Shown here: one piece after another, positions 33,567-43,067 of the stretch
How the letters are laid out: every line of letters begins with the position of its first letter
How positions within the stretch are numbered: position 1 is the stretch's first letter
Source: RGIG8748 sp045539515
Lineage (GTDB): Bacteria; Bacillota; Clostridia; UMGS1810
Reading direction: 5' to 3'
DNA length: 64,000 nt
Assembly (NCBI GenBank): GCA_045539515.1
Contig: JAZQFN010000044.1
Span: 1 to 64,000, forward strand
The notes under the pieces: model-generated
Seen by the model: the letters and a program-made list of their open reading frames with translations, nothing else
Databases searched by the model: none
Told to the model about the DNA's origin: nothing
Translations under genes and position numbers: made by a program

Positions 33567-34250
33567 ATGAACAAATACAAAAATTATTTTTCCAAAACAG
33601 AAATTTCTCTGTGGACAGTCTCGGTAATGCTGATTGTAATATCCTTCTGTATTTTTGACAGAGTTAATTACCTGACCCTGTGCGCATCTGTCATTGGCGT
33701 CACCTCCCTTATTTTTAATGCAAAGGGTAATCCTGCAGGTCAGGTTCTTATGGTTATATTCAGTATTCTGTACGGAATCATATCCTACACCTTTAAGTAT
33801 TACGGAGAAATGATAACATACCTTGGTATGACAATGCCCATGGCTGTTATGGCACTTGTTTCATGGCTTAAAAACTCATACAAGGGCAACCGTGCAGAGG
33901 TTAAAGTAAACTCAATAACTTTTAAAGAAGTATTATTTATGCTTTTACTGACTATTGTTGTTACTGGGGGCTTTTACTATATTCTTAAATATTTTAACAC
34001 TTCTTATATAATACCAAGCACCCTTTCAGTAACTACCAGCTTTATTGCAGTGTATCTCACCTACAGGCGAAGTCCCTATTTTGCATTGGCATATGCATCA
34101 AATGATATAGTTCTCATTGTTCTGTGGATACTTGCAAGCATAAGACAAATACAATATGTTTCCGTGGTAGTATGCTTTGTTGCGTTCTTATTTAACGACA
34201 TATACGGATTTGTAAGCTGGCAAAAAATGAAAATCCGTCAAGCCGCCTGA
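33567..34250 (+). CDS. pnuC: PnuC-family nicotinamide riboside/mononucleotide transporter
   Basis: A 227-residue membrane protein with about seven helices. Typical PnuC sequence includes I-F-N-A-K-G-N-P-A-G-Q, Y-Y-G-E-M-I-T-Y-L-G-M-T-M-P-M and the C-terminal N-D-I-Y-G-F-V-S-W. The Q-x-x-x-N/W-containing helices resemble those lining the substrate channel. PnuC imports nicotinamide riboside for NAD synthesis. Relatives carry thiamine or riboflavin and are then controlled by other riboswitches, so the substrate remains to be proven. ATG 33567 follows AAGGAG. The gene is single, with its own promoter, leader and terminator. Confidence 0.88.
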   Translation: MNKYKNYFSKTEISLWTVSVMLIVISFCIFDRVNYLTLCASVIGVTSLIFNAKGNPAGQVLMVIFSILYGIISYTFKYYGEMITYLGMTMPMAVMALVSWLKNSYKGNRAEVKVNSITFKEVLFMLLLTIVVTGGFYYILKYFNTSYIIPSTLSVTTSFIAVYLTYRRSPYFALAYASNDIVLIVLWILASIRQIQYVSVVVCFVAFLFNDIYGFVSWQKMKIRQAA

Positions 34251-34257
34251 TACGCAT

Positions 34258-34294
34258 AAAAAAGCCATTGGATTTTCATTCCAATGGCTTTTTT
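34258..34294. terminator. Bidirectional terminator after pnuC
   Basis: AAAAAAGCCATTGGA and TCCAATGGCTTTTTT form a 15 bp stem with A and T runs. It lies between convergent pnuC and the radical SAM gene. Confidence 0.9.
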
Positions 34295-34295
34295 A

Positions 34296-35972
34296 TTAAT
34301 CCAATAGTTTGAGAAACTCCGTGGCATCATGGTATTTACCATCTTTGTAATCAAAAAGGTAAAATCTTCCGCCTATCATTTCAGGATGAATATGCTTCAT
34401 AATTTCCTTGGCAGGCACATCGTAATAGTTTGGAAATTTTTCTTTTTTAAGCTCTTCATCCTTAAGAATATGGTAGGCATAATCCATCCACTTTTTATTG
34501 TAATCCCCCATCCATTGGGGACGTTTGCCGGGTCTTCTGCAAATGAGATAGTCAATTTTAAGCTTATTTATAACTTCCTCACCAAAGTGCGAAAAGCACT
34601 CCGTAAAGTTTTTGAATAAATCGTCTACCGAATAGGCGTACCCTGCAGGATTGCCCTCTTTAAGGTGCTTTCCCAGTTTGAGAAGCACTTCATAGGGGCT
34701 TTTAGAGCAATCAAACACATACCGGAGAGAATTTTTAAAATTACCGCTGTTATAGTACTTATCCAGTCCAACCTCAGTAATCTTCAATTCGTTTAGTTCA
34801 TCGTAGGAAATAAAGTCGTTGGATATTACTTCATAGGGCGGATAGTCACGGTATATATAGCCGTATTTATCACCATCTCGGCGAATTGCAGAGCCTTTGA
34901 GCATTTTTAGAAAACCAAGCTGCAATGCGTGAGGTCTTAAGGCTATAACCTCATCGAAAGACCTTCTGAATGAACATATATCCTCCCGTGGCAGACCGGC
35001 AATAAGGTCTAGGTGAATGTGTATATTGCCCATTTCCATAAGTGCACAAACGGCAGATTTAAGCTTTTCAAAGGAAACCGAGCGGCTTATGGCTTTCATG
35101 GTTTCAGAATTTGTGGTCTGTACACCGATTTCAAACTGCAAACCACCCTTTTTAACCCGTGAAAGGATATCCAGAGTTTCTTTGTCTATAAGTGCACCGG
35201 ATAACTCCATATGGAAACAAGTATCTGAGGGGTTGTCCGCAATAAACTCAAATATTGTTTTTGCCCTTTTTACATCGGCGTTAAAAGTTCTGTCTACAAA
35301 TTTAACCAGAGGAACCTTGTGTTCCATAAAGAAAAGGAGCTCTTTTTTGACTCTTTCCGCATCAAGATAACGAACCTTTCGACTCTCGCCGGAAATGCAA
35401 TATGTACAGTTGTAGGGACAGCCTCTGGAAGTTTCGTAATATATAATTCTGTTTTTCAGCGAATCAATTTCCTCGCCGTAGACAAATTCCAGCTCGTTTA
35501 AATCAACAGGGTTACACGGACAATCAAGACAAATTATCTCATTATCCCGCCGATAAGAAATATGACTCAAATTTTCAGCATCATCAGTTCCCGAAAGTAA
35601 TTTTACGTAATTTCTTAAAGATATCTCACCTTCGCCGTGAAGTACTGCATCAATAAAGGGATTATTCCTGAGTATAGCCTCTGCATCGTGCTCCGCCTCG
35701 TGTCCGCCCAGAGCTATGTTTATATGAGGATTTACCCTTTTAAGTACGGATGCCGCCTTGAGTATATGCCCTATATTCCATATATAACAAGAAAAGGCAA
35801 CACAGTCGGCTCCGCGTGAGTGTATGTCCGATATAATTTCTTCTATGCTGTCGTTAATTGTATACTCTGCAAAAGATGCATCACAAATACCCTTTACTGC
35901 GTGGTAAAGACACCTTGCAGAAAGGGATGTGTGAGTGTATTTGGAATTAATGGCAACAATAAACAATTTCAT
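34296..35972 (-). CDS. Cobalamin-binding-domain radical SAM protein with C-terminal DUF4080
   Basis: A 558-residue protein. The N-terminal ~135 residues are a B12-binding-like Rossmann domain (N-S-K-Y-T-H-T-S-L-S-A, A-L-G-G-H-E-A-E-H-D, H-G-E-G-E). Next is the radical SAM barrel with C-P-Y-N-C-T-Y-C for the 4Fe-4S cluster. The C-terminal ~170 residues fit DUF4080. No D-x-H-x-x-G cobalamin signature stands out. Enzymes of this set are widespread in Clostridia, and their reaction is unknown. It lies 15 bases downstream of the YtxC-like gene, likely co-transcribed. Confidence 0.85.
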   Translation of the reverse strand: MKLFIVAINSKYTHTSLSARCLYHAVKGICDASFAEYTINDSIEEIISDIHSRGADCVAFSCYIWNIGHILKAASVLKRVNPHINIALGGHEAEHDAEAILRNNPFIDAVLHGEGEISLRNYVKLLSGTDDAENLSHISYRRDNEIICLDCPCNPVDLNELEFVYGEEIDSLKNRIIYYETSRGCPYNCTYCISGESRKVRYLDAERVKKELLFFMEHKVPLVKFVDRTFNADVKRAKTIFEFIADNPSDTCFHMELSGALIDKETLDILSRVKKGGLQFEIGVQTTNSETMKAISRSVSFEKLKSAVCALMEMGNIHIHLDLIAGLPREDICSFRRSFDEVIALRPHALQLGFLKMLKGSAIRRDGDKYGYIYRDYPPYEVISNDFISYDELNELKITEVGLDKYYNSGNFKNSLRYVFDCSKSPYEVLLKLGKHLKEGNPAGYAYSVDDLFKNFTECFSHFGEEVINKLKIDYLICRRPGKRPQWMGDYNKKWMDYAYHILKDEELKKEKFPNYYDVPAKEIMKHIHPEMIGGRFYLFDYKDGKYHDATEFLKLLD

Positions 35973-35987
35973 AATTTTAATCCTTTG

Positions 35988-36725
35988 TTATTTGTATTGT
36001 ATTCTATCCTCAAAAACCGCTTCAATAACAGTAGAAATGTCGTTCTTACGAAAATCCTCTCTGCCGTGAACCTCGATAATCTTTGGGTTAAGGGAAACAA
36101 GTTCCGCAAGAACATCGGTGTTTTCCCGGGAAAACTCTGCATTTCCTACATCAATGGCAGGAATACATTCTTTAATATCTATCTTATCGCAGGTTGCACA
36201 CAGCACCACCTTATTTACGCTGTGAGCAGACATGCCGGCAAAGCACCTTAGGGTTTCTATCATTTCGTTGCGCTCATTCATATCTATAATCCTGTCGGCT
36301 TCTTCTATGGCGGCATCCTTTGCAGCTACCGATAAATCCCTGCACATAAATCTGTAAAAACCTACCGGATTTACTTTGTTGTTCACCTTAAGATATACAT
36401 ACAATCTGCCCGGTAGCTCTGCGGAAAAGGGTCTTTCCCACACAAGTTTCAATATTCTTCCGTATTCATCGGCGGTAAAGCAATCGTAAGTCCGAAAAAG
36501 AAAGGTTTTAATATCATTTTTAATAAGTGTTTTGTATATTATTTCGCTTATGTCACTGCACACCTTATATAGTCTGCCGTCATCTGCGCTCTTATCTATC
36601 TCCAGATATCCTTCGGTGTAGTGTATATTAACCATATCGCATGAATCAGGCGGTAAATCAGAAAAACCGTCTAAAACATCCGCATCGGTATCCAGTAAAA
36701 TTATTTTTGTACACAACATTCTCAC
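35988..36725 (-). CDS. Probable YtxC-like sporulation protein
   Basis: A 245-residue cytoplasmic protein. The C-terminal part (L-A-E-L-V-S-L-N-P-K-I-I-E-V-H-G, I-S-T-V-I-E-A-V-F-E-D-R-I) and the helical middle fit the pattern of the putative sporulation protein YtxC family as I remember it. Identity is not strong enough to be sure. No signal peptide. It lies between a DUF6873-like gene and the radical SAM gene, all on the minus strand. The alternative is an uncharacterised Clostridia protein. Confidence 0.5.
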   Translation of the reverse strand: MRMLCTKIILLDTDADVLDGFSDLPPDSCDMVNIHYTEGYLEIDKSADDGRLYKVCSDISEIIYKTLIKNDIKTFLFRTYDCFTADEYGRILKLVWERPFSAELPGRLYVYLKVNNKVNPVGFYRFMCRDLSVAAKDAAIEEADRIIDMNERNEMIETLRCFAGMSAHSVNKVVLCATCDKIDIKECIPAIDVGNAEFSRENTDVLAELVSLNPKIIEVHGREDFRKNDISTVIEAVFEDRIQYK

Positions 36726-36762
36726 AACCTTTTCGGGAATATTATGTGTATTATTCTTTTAA

Positions 36763-37455
36763 TTAATCAACAGTTATTGCGCTTCCGTAGTCACAAACCA
36801 TGTTATTTGAAAGGTTTTTAATAAAAACTCCGTGTTTTTCGCAAAAGGCACAAATATCCTTATAATCGGGATGCAATGAAATATCGCCGAAGAAATAAAG
36901 AGTATTATGATAAAAAAATGACCCGCCGCCTATAAAGCCGAAATCAAATCCCGGTAAATCTATGTGACACGGGGAGATTAAAAGTGAATCCACTCCGGCA
37001 GAATCCGCCCTTTGTGCAATTACCCTGTCGGCGGTGATGATTCCTCTGTCTGCCACAGAGCATATACTGCACCCGGTGTAACCCTGAGTGACATCTATAT
37101 GCTTTAATGCTGAAGAGTGCTCCTTTACCACTTCGTCGGTGTATTTAAAATTGTGAATTATACTGTTTTGTATCACCTTAATATTATATGCAACATCCTC
37201 GGGGTAGTTACTCCGGCATTGCTTTTTTCCGCAAATAAGCCTGAAACCATCATCCCCAAGAGCCTGACGGTAATATGAGTATACGCTCTTATCGCAGATA
37301 AATTTATCATTGATTTTTGCAATCTGCATATCAGGGTGATATTGAAGGCCCGGAAGCAGATTAGTGTTTTTGCAAGTAAAAACAAGCTCAAACCCCTCGG
37401 ACTTAAGCTCCTTTTGCAAATCATCTGTCAAGTTACCTGCAACAATAAGCTTCAA
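36763..37455 (-). CDS. DUF6873-like conserved hypothetical protein
   Basis: A protein of about 230 residues with Y-H-P-D-M-Q-I, C-G-K-K-Q-C, G-Y-T-G-C-S-I-C, a G-F-I-G-G-G-S-F motif and F-F-G-D-I-S-L-H-P-D-Y. These resemble the DUF6873 group with a guanidine-modifying-enzyme-like fold. Function unknown. The ATG at 37461 is only one base from the GAGGTG site; the in-frame TTG at 37455 has proper spacing, so the start was moved there. It is first in the gene string leading to the radical SAM protein. Confidence 0.65.
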   Translation of the reverse strand: MKLIVAGNLTDDLQKELKSEGFELVFTCKNTNLLPGLQYHPDMQIAKINDKFICDKSVYSYYRQALGDDGFRLICGKKQCRSNYPEDVAYNIKVIQNSIIHNFKYTDEVVKEHSSALKHIDVTQGYTGCSICSVADRGIITADRVIAQRADSAGVDSLLISPCHIDLPGFDFGFIGGGSFFYHNTLYFFGDISLHPDYKDICAFCEKHGVFIKNLSNNMVCDYGSAITVD

Positions 37456-37500
37456 AATCATTCACCTCTTAACGCACTGCAACATAGTATATAAACACAA

Positions 37501-37568
37501 CAACTAACAGTCCCAAGGCCGTTAGTTGATCATATAGGGGTAATGGGGATGCTACAAAGCATCCCCAT
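37501..37568 (-). terminator. Two hairpins downstream of the M42 aminopeptidase
   Basis: ATGGGGATGC-TACAAA-GCATCCCCAT (37543-37568, perfect 10 bp) and CAACTAAC...GTTAGTTG (37501-37528). Neither has a strong T-run. They probably end the operon that finishes with the M42 gene. Confidence 0.5.
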
Positions 37569-37577
37569 ATGCCCCAC

Positions 37578-38561
37578 TTATAAATTGCTGTTTACAAAAT
37601 TTGAAATAATATCCACTGCACCCCTGATATCTTTGATATTCACGGTTTCGCAAGGGGTGTGAATATATCTTGCAGGTATAGATACGGCACCTGTCTTAAC
37701 ACCGATACCCGACGTGTGTATGGCACCGGCATCAGTTCCTCCAAAGGAAAGAACCTCATACTGTACCTTAACACCTGCCTCTTGCGCAGATTTCTTTAAA
37801 GCTTCATTTACATCCTTATGAGTAATAATGGAATTATCCATAAGCTTAATGCATGGACCCTCACCCAGCTTTACTGCCATTCTTTTGCAGTTGGGAGTAT
37901 CGCCTGTGGCTGTGACATCTACAGCAAGGCCGATATCCGGGCAAATGGAGTTTGCCGAAGCTTTGGCTCCTCTTAAGCCAAGCTCCTCCTGAGATGTAAA
38001 CACAAAATACAAATCGTTGGGACTGCTTTTGAGGTTTTTAATAACGGAAATAAGTATATAAACTCCTGCTCTGTTATCCATAGCCTTGGATGTAACCGAG
38101 TCGCCGTTTACTCTGAAATCTCCCCTGAAGACTGCACTGTCACCTATTGAAACAAGCTTTGCGGCTTCTTCGGCAGTTTGTGCGCCTATATCAATATACA
38201 TTTTTGATATTGAAAAATCCTTGTTGAGCCCCTCTTTGTCCTCGTAGGCAACTGTGCCCATAACACCGTTTTCAAAAACAACTGTCTGAAACAGAGAACT
38301 GTAATGAGATACTCCACCAATAGGGGTAAAACGGAGAAAACCGTTATCTTCAATGTAATTTACCAAAAGCCCTATTTCATCCATATGACCGGCAAGCAGT
38401 ATCTTTTTTCCGTCACCTTTTTTGTGTGCAATAAGATTTCCCATATTATCCACAGCAAGGTCGTCTACATAAGCACGTATTTCGTCAGCAATTACTTTTC
38501 TGATTTTCCCCTCGTTTCCGGAAGGAGAATAGGTCTTTGTGAGTTTTGCTAATAATTCCAT
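37578..38561 (-). CDS. M42-family aminopeptidase (glutamyl aminopeptidase/FrvX type)
   Basis: A 327-residue cytosolic metallopeptidase. Metal and catalytic motifs are A-G-H-M-D-E-I-G (His, Asp), K-A-M-D-N-R-A-G (Asp), T-S-Q-E-E-L-G-L-R-G (catalytic Glu pair), V-D-V-T-A-T-G-D-T and the final His in Y-I-H-T-P-C-E. They form large tetrahedral complexes that trim N-terminal residues from peptides. It starts 27 bases after the DUF4340 gene, so it may be the last gene of the ABC operon, though no functional link is obvious. Confidence 0.92.
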   Translation of the reverse strand: MELLAKLTKTYSPSGNEGKIRKVIADEIRAYVDDLAVDNMGNLIAHKKGDGKKILLAGHMDEIGLLVNYIEDNGFLRFTPIGGVSHYSSLFQTVVFENGVMGTVAYEDKEGLNKDFSISKMYIDIGAQTAEEAAKLVSIGDSAVFRGDFRVNGDSVTSKAMDNRAGVYILISVIKNLKSSPNDLYFVFTSQEELGLRGAKASANSICPDIGLAVDVTATGDTPNCKRMAVKLGEGPCIKLMDNSIITHKDVNEALKKSAQEAGVKVQYEVLSFGGTDAGAIHTSGIGVKTGAVSIPARYIHTPCETVNIKDIRGAVDIISNFVNSNL

Positions 38562-38588
38562 TTTATTTACCTTCTATCGTTTAACATA

Positions 38589-39938
38589 TTATTGTGCAAG
38601 AGTTTGAAAGTTGTTGAATGCGTTGTCAATAAGACTCTTAAGCACCATACAGTCATATCCCCAGGAGGACCTTACAACGCAATAATCCTTGTTGGCATCT
38701 CGGTAAGTATAAGTCTTAACACTTCCGTCCTTCATGGTAAAGGTTACTGTAAGATAGTTGCTTCCGTTGGCGGATTCCACCTTACCGTAAGTAACACTTA
38801 TAAGTGCTCTGAATGCATTTTTAAAGCTGTTGGCATCAACGGTTTTGCCGTTTACCTTGCAGGTGGCTGTGTTTACATCGCCGGAAATACTTGCAGTGCA
38901 GGAAACACTTCCCTTGGTAAGGGTTATGGAACTTACATTTTCAATGTCGTAGAGGTGAACATAGGGTTCCAGATAGCTTATGGGGTCTACGTCCTTGAAC
39001 TGCTCATACACAAAGCAGGTGCCCCTGTATACAACAGGTCTGTCGTTGTACATAATGTATACGCCACCCTCGGGAGCTTTATCTCCAAAACGTAAGGTGT
39101 GCTTTTCGGCAGAGTCATATATAAATACAGTAAGAGGATTGCCGAAACCGTACTTTGATATATCGGCAGGATTTTCCTCGACTACCGCGTCCGCCTCAAG
39201 CTGACAGAACATATTAAGGAAATCATTAATCTTGCGCTGGGAAACTTCCGCACCGGCATATGGATATGCCATTTCATAGGTGCCCATTTCAGCTCCGCCA
39301 ACTATACTCAAAACTTTAGTTGAACCCTTGTGTACCGTAACATCACGAAGAAATACATTACTTAAGGTACATATAATTTCGCTTCGATACTCTTCCGGCA
39401 TTTTAAGAAATTCGGCAACATATTCCTCGGACAAGGAGCATACTTTTCCGTTTTCCTTATCCATGGCGTAGTATTCGTTATCTACACCCACTTCATTTCC
39501 TATTACCAGAGTTCTCGTTCTGCCGTCTGTCATGGTAATAGTTATTGTTTTGTCGCTGTTTTCCAGCCCGTATTTACTGTAATCGGACTTTTTAACATTA
39601 ATAAATCTTGTAACGGGAATAATAGAAACCTTCGTTACTGCCTGTACAAGCTCCGAACGGGAAATAACCGATGACTCGTACCCTTCTATGGTTATGTTTT
39701 CTCCCACGTGGATAGAATATTCAACATCCCCTATTTTGTAATTAACCGACTTTATCTCATAGGCATTTTCTTCCCAGAGATATTCTATTTTTCCGAAAAT
39801 ATCTTCGGGATTAACTTCCTCTTCCTTGTTAAGGTAATAGTCTGCTGCAAAATAGGCTGCCACAAATAAGACAAAAATTGCAATAACCGCAATGAGCTTT
39901 TTAAAATTACTATTTACAACAGGTTGCTTTTCAGTCAT
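38589..39938 (-). CDS. DUF4340 protein of a gliding-type ABC system
   Basis: A 449-residue membrane-anchored protein: one TM helix (about 15-35), then repeated extracellular DUF4340 modules. The motif V-x-x-x-D-Y-S-K-Y-G-L with T-I-T-M-T-D-G-R-T-R-T-L-V-I-G-N occurs first, and the related I-S-K-Y-G-F with F-I-Y-D-S-A later. The start ATG shares its A with the stop of the upstream GldG-like gene (TAATG), so the two are coupled. Members accompany GldG-like proteins; the role is unknown. Start 39938 replaces the longer ORF start at 39962, which lies inside the GldG-like gene. Confidence 0.85.
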   Translation of the reverse strand: MTEKQPVVNSNFKKLIAVIAIFVLFVAAYFAADYYLNKEEEVNPEDIFGKIEYLWEENAYEIKSVNYKIGDVEYSIHVGENITIEGYESSVISRSELVQAVTKVSIIPVTRFINVKKSDYSKYGLENSDKTITITMTDGRTRTLVIGNEVGVDNEYYAMDKENGKVCSLSEEYVAEFLKMPEEYRSEIICTLSNVFLRDVTVHKGSTKVLSIVGGAEMGTYEMAYPYAGAEVSQRKINDFLNMFCQLEADAVVEENPADISKYGFGNPLTVFIYDSAEKHTLRFGDKAPEGGVYIMYNDRPVVYRGTCFVYEQFKDVDPISYLEPYVHLYDIENVSSITLTKGSVSCTASISGDVNTATCKVNGKTVDANSFKNAFRALISVTYGKVESANGSNYLTVTFTMKDGSVKTYTYRDANKDYCVVRSSWGYDCMVLKSLIDNAFNNFQTLAQ

Positions 39939-41344
39939 TATCTGAATCTCCTTCTTATCCATACAATGAATGCAGCCGCCAGAATAATAACCGGAATAAC
40001 AATAACAAGCACTACGGTAATTCTGGTGGTTTCATCAGATTCAAGGGTAAATGAATCGGGACTGATATTCTTTGCTCTGATGCCTGTTTCAACATTGCTT
40101 CCGCCAAGGTAGTTAATAAGATTCAAGGTGAAATCGCAGTTGGCAATGGCAGTATTGGTGATGTATTCTTCCGATGCAAAGGAGGAACCTCCCCTCTCGG
40201 AAACAACACCGCCGGCAATTACACATACCTTACCGCCATCCTCCCTCTTTTCGGATATTGCACCCATAACAAAGGGACCTATGGGGTCGCCGGACACATA
40301 CTCTATTTCATCAGATAAAGCATCATTCTTAGCGTAAGAATCCGGTGAACTCTTAAGGATAGGTGTAACAACTGCACCATTTGAGCTGTTGGAAATTGTA
40401 AGGGTGTTTGGCAGAAGCGGTGACAAGAAAAGCATATCACTTTCCATAAGCGACTTATTTATGGTGTGCTCCTGCATATACATTCCCATGGAATATACGC
40501 CCTCGTGGAAAATATAGTTGTCGGGGCTGTCGAGCACAAAATCTCTGTTGGCGGTGATACCCCATTTATTAATAAAGGACTGAATGTTATCGCCTGTGCC
40601 CTGACTTGAGCTTATAAGCACAAAGCTTCCGCCGTTGGCGGTAAAGTTATTGAGCTCCTCAAGCTCGGTCTCAGAGAAATCCTCAACAGGCATATAAGAA
40701 ATAACAACAGAAGTGTCCTCAGATATGGTCTGTGCTTTAAGGTCTATTTCGCTGTATCTGTAGCCTTCTTCAATCATACGGCTTATGAGAACGGATGTAT
40801 CGGACTCATTGTGACCTACCGTAAATGCAACTACAGATTCATCAAGCTCCCCTACTACATAGCGAAGCCCATTTGTAATCTGGCGCTCGGCATCTATGCT
40901 CTGGTCGCCGCTGTAGCTTTGGGGGAATATTTCGTAATAAGTAATACCTCTGTAAAGGTCACCGTTTTTAAGAATGACCAGAGTGGGATTCTGTCTGCTC
41001 TGATACAAATCGGTAAACTGATTCATAATTTCAGGGTTTTCATAAGGATTGATTCGCTTTACCACGAAATGGTCGTTCATAGCAGCATACTTTTCCAGAA
41101 GCTGCTCAAGGTGTGCATATTCTATACCTTCATATTCAAGAAGATACACTGTAACATCGCTTTTTAAGCCTTTAATGGTGGTATTTGTAAGCTCGGAAAA
41201 TTCGTAAACATTATCCTGAGTAAGGTCAATATCCAGTTGCTGTTTGTCGGCAATAATGCCAAAAGTCATATTAAAAACAACAATACATGCGATGACGGCA
41301 ACGGTAAGAAGCACGGAAATAAAATTCATTTTAAGTTTATTCAT
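39938..41344 (-). CDS. GldG-like ABC-associated membrane protein
   Basis: A 468-residue protein with a TM helix at each end (residues about 8-30 and 440-460) and a large extracellular domain. Typical GldG sequence includes D-L-T-Q-D-N-V-Y-E-F-S-E, V-Y-L-L-E-Y-E-G, and a central A-F-T-V-G-H-N-E-S-D. It ends I-V-I-P-V-I-I-L-A-A-A-F-I-V-W-I-R-R-R. In Bacteroidetes GldAFG support gliding; in Clostridia the same set is present in non-gliding cells, with unknown export or envelope function. ATG 41344 follows GGGGGGTG. Confidence 0.85.
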   Translation of the reverse strand: MNKLKMNFISVLLTVAVIACIVVFNMTFGIIADKQQLDIDLTQDNVYEFSELTNTTIKGLKSDVTVYLLEYEGIEYAHLEQLLEKYAAMNDHFVVKRINPYENPEIMNQFTDLYQSRQNPTLVILKNGDLYRGITYYEIFPQSYSGDQSIDAERQITNGLRYVVGELDESVVAFTVGHNESDTSVLISRMIEEGYRYSEIDLKAQTISEDTSVVISYMPVEDFSETELEELNNFTANGGSFVLISSSQGTGDNIQSFINKWGITANRDFVLDSPDNYIFHEGVYSMGMYMQEHTINKSLMESDMLFLSPLLPNTLTISNSSNGAVVTPILKSSPDSYAKNDALSDEIEYVSGDPIGPFVMGAISEKREDGGKVCVIAGGVVSERGGSSFASEEYITNTAIANCDFTLNLINYLGGSNVETGIRAKNISPDSFTLESDETTRITVVLVIVIPVIILAAAFIVWIRRRFR

Positions 41345-41357
41345 ACTGTGCACCCCC

Positions 41358-42062
41358 CTAGTTGAAACGTCTTCTGTCCATTACACGGACAGTAAGGAAT
41401 ATAAACGCAGCACTTACGCTGATGTAGTATACAATCTCTTTAATGCTTATAACACCTGTCTGGAATATATCATAGTGAGAAAACAGCGAAATAGCATTAA
41501 ATATACCCACAACTATGAAGTTGTCCGTAAAGAGCTTAATGCTCTGGGCATAGTTTACGGCAATAAGTACCGCAAAAGTCAGAACGCCCGCTATCATCTG
41601 GCTTTCCGTAAGCGAAGATATAAAGAGCCCTATGGATATAAAGGACGCCCAAAGCAGAATAAATCCAACATAGGAACTTATGGTTTCGCCTAAAGATGGA
41701 TTGGCATAGTTAAAGAGTATAATGGGATATATAATTGACAAAAGCATGGTAAGTCCGAAAACCGAAAGAGCGGCAAAATACTTGCCGAGAACAATTTCCG
41801 TAATACTTACAGGTGAAGAAAGCAGAAGCTGGTCTGTTTTCTTGTTTTTTTCCTCGGAAAGAAGACGCATTGTAAGGAGCGCCGCAAGGAAAAGGTAAAC
41901 AAAGTTGATATCGGAGAACACATTTGCCATGGAAGCCTTACCCACAAGAACAACACGCTGGGTAAAGAACCAGGATGCCATAAGGATAAATATACCTATA
42001 AATACATACCCGATAGGCGAATTAAAATAGCTGTCAAATTCTTTTTTAAATATTGCCTTCAT
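41358..42062 (-). CDS. ABC transporter permease (GldF/ABC-2 type)
   Basis: A 234-residue permease with six hydrophobic helices and ABC-2 features: F-K-K-E-F-D-S-Y-F-N-S-P-I-G-Y-V-F-I-G at the N-terminus, R-L-L-S-E-E-K-N-K-K-T-D-Q-L-L-L-S-S-P-V-S in the coupling region. It starts immediately after the ATPase stop (TAAATG). It is the membrane part of the gliding-type exporter with the ATPase upstream and the GldG-like and DUF4340 proteins downstream. Confidence 0.9.
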   Translation of the reverse strand: MKAIFKKEFDSYFNSPIGYVFIGIFILMASWFFTQRVVLVGKASMANVFSDINFVYLFLAALLTMRLLSEEKNKKTDQLLLSSPVSITEIVLGKYFAALSVFGLTMLLSIIYPIILFNYANPSLGETISSYVGFILLWASFISIGLFISSLTESQMIAGVLTFAVLIAVNYAQSIKLFTDNFIVVGIFNAISLFSHYDIFQTGVISIKEIVYYISVSAAFIFLTVRVMDRRRFN

Positions 42063-43055
42063 TTACGCATCCTCCTTTACTTCGTCTTCTTCAACAGGCT
42101 CGGAATCGGTCATGGAAGCATATTTTATAAATATCTCTTCCAATGTAGGTGCGGAACACTTAAGCTCACCAATGGTAATGTGGTTATCCGCAAGGAGCTT
42201 TCCAAGCTCATGTCTTATGTCCGTACCGCTTTTTTGCTTGATAATAAACTTCTGGGTTTTATCGTCGTTGGTTTTTACCTTCACTATTTGTTCAAGGCAG
42301 TTACAGTTTAAAAGAATATCCTTTACGGACTCTTCAGTAGAAAGAACCGTAAGTGTAAGCTCATCCTTGTCGTAGGATTCCTCCTCAAGACCGGAAATGG
42401 TATTCTGAGCAACAATTCTGCCCTGTGCTATAATTGCAACCCTGTCGCACACGGCACTTACTTCCTGAAGTATGTGAGTGCTGAGAATAACTGTATGTTC
42501 TTTGCCGAGGCTTCTTATAAGACTGCGTATTTCTATAATCTGCTTGGGGTCAAGACCAACGGTGGGCTCGTCCAGTATAAGGATATCGGGCTCCCCTACC
42601 ATTGCCTGAGCAAGACCTACTCTCTGCTTGTAACCCTTGGAGAGATTCTTTATGAGTCTTTGGGACATATGGGTTATCTTTACACGTTCCATTATATCTG
42701 CAAGATGCTCTTTCATAGGGAGCTTGCACTTCTTTAATTCGTATACAAATACAAGATATTCATACACAGTCATATCAAAATAAAGAGGGGGATTTTCAGG
42801 CAGATACCCAATTCTTGCCTTAGCAAGCTTTGGCTGGGTGAGTACGTCATATCCGCACACACAAACGCTTCCCTCTGTGGGGCTTATGCATCCGGTTACA
42901 ATATTCATAGTAGTGCTTTTACCTGCACCGTTCAAGCCGAGAAATCCAAGGATTTCGCCCTTTTTAACATTGAAGCTGATATCTTTTAATACCTTGTTGG
43001 AGCCATATGTTTTGGTAAGATTTTTTATTTCAATGGAATTTTCTTCATTAAACAT
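42063..43055 (-). CDS. ABC transporter ATP-binding protein (GldA-like)
   Basis: A 330-residue ATPase. Walker A is G-L-N-G-A-G-K-S-T-T near residue 41, the signature is L-S-K-G-Y-K-Q-R, Walker B is I-L-I-L-D-E-P-T, and the switch His is in I-L-S-T-H-I-L. The C-terminal ~100 residues form the extension common in ABC-2 ATPases and end in an acidic tail. ATG 43055 has an AGGAGG site. It lies 12 bases downstream of cysK and directly abuts the permease gene. Confidence 0.93.
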   Translation of the reverse strand: MFNEENSIEIKNLTKTYGSNKVLKDISFNVKKGEILGFLGLNGAGKSTTMNIVTGCISPTEGSVCVCGYDVLTQPKLAKARIGYLPENPPLYFDMTVYEYLVFVYELKKCKLPMKEHLADIMERVKITHMSQRLIKNLSKGYKQRVGLAQAMVGEPDILILDEPTVGLDPKQIIEIRSLIRSLGKEHTVILSTHILQEVSAVCDRVAIIAQGRIVAQNTISGLEEESYDKDELTLTVLSTEESVKDILLNCNCLEQIVKVKTNDDKTQKFIIKQKSGTDIRHELGKLLADNHITIGELKCSAPTLEEIFIKYASMTDSEPVEEDEVKEDA

Positions 43056-43067
43056 AATTGTACCTCC

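Noticed and set aside
37501..37568. Pair of hairpins as a small IS or CRISPR unit
   Set aside because: The two hairpins differ in sequence and have no repeat-spacer order. They are best explained as end-of-operon hairpins.
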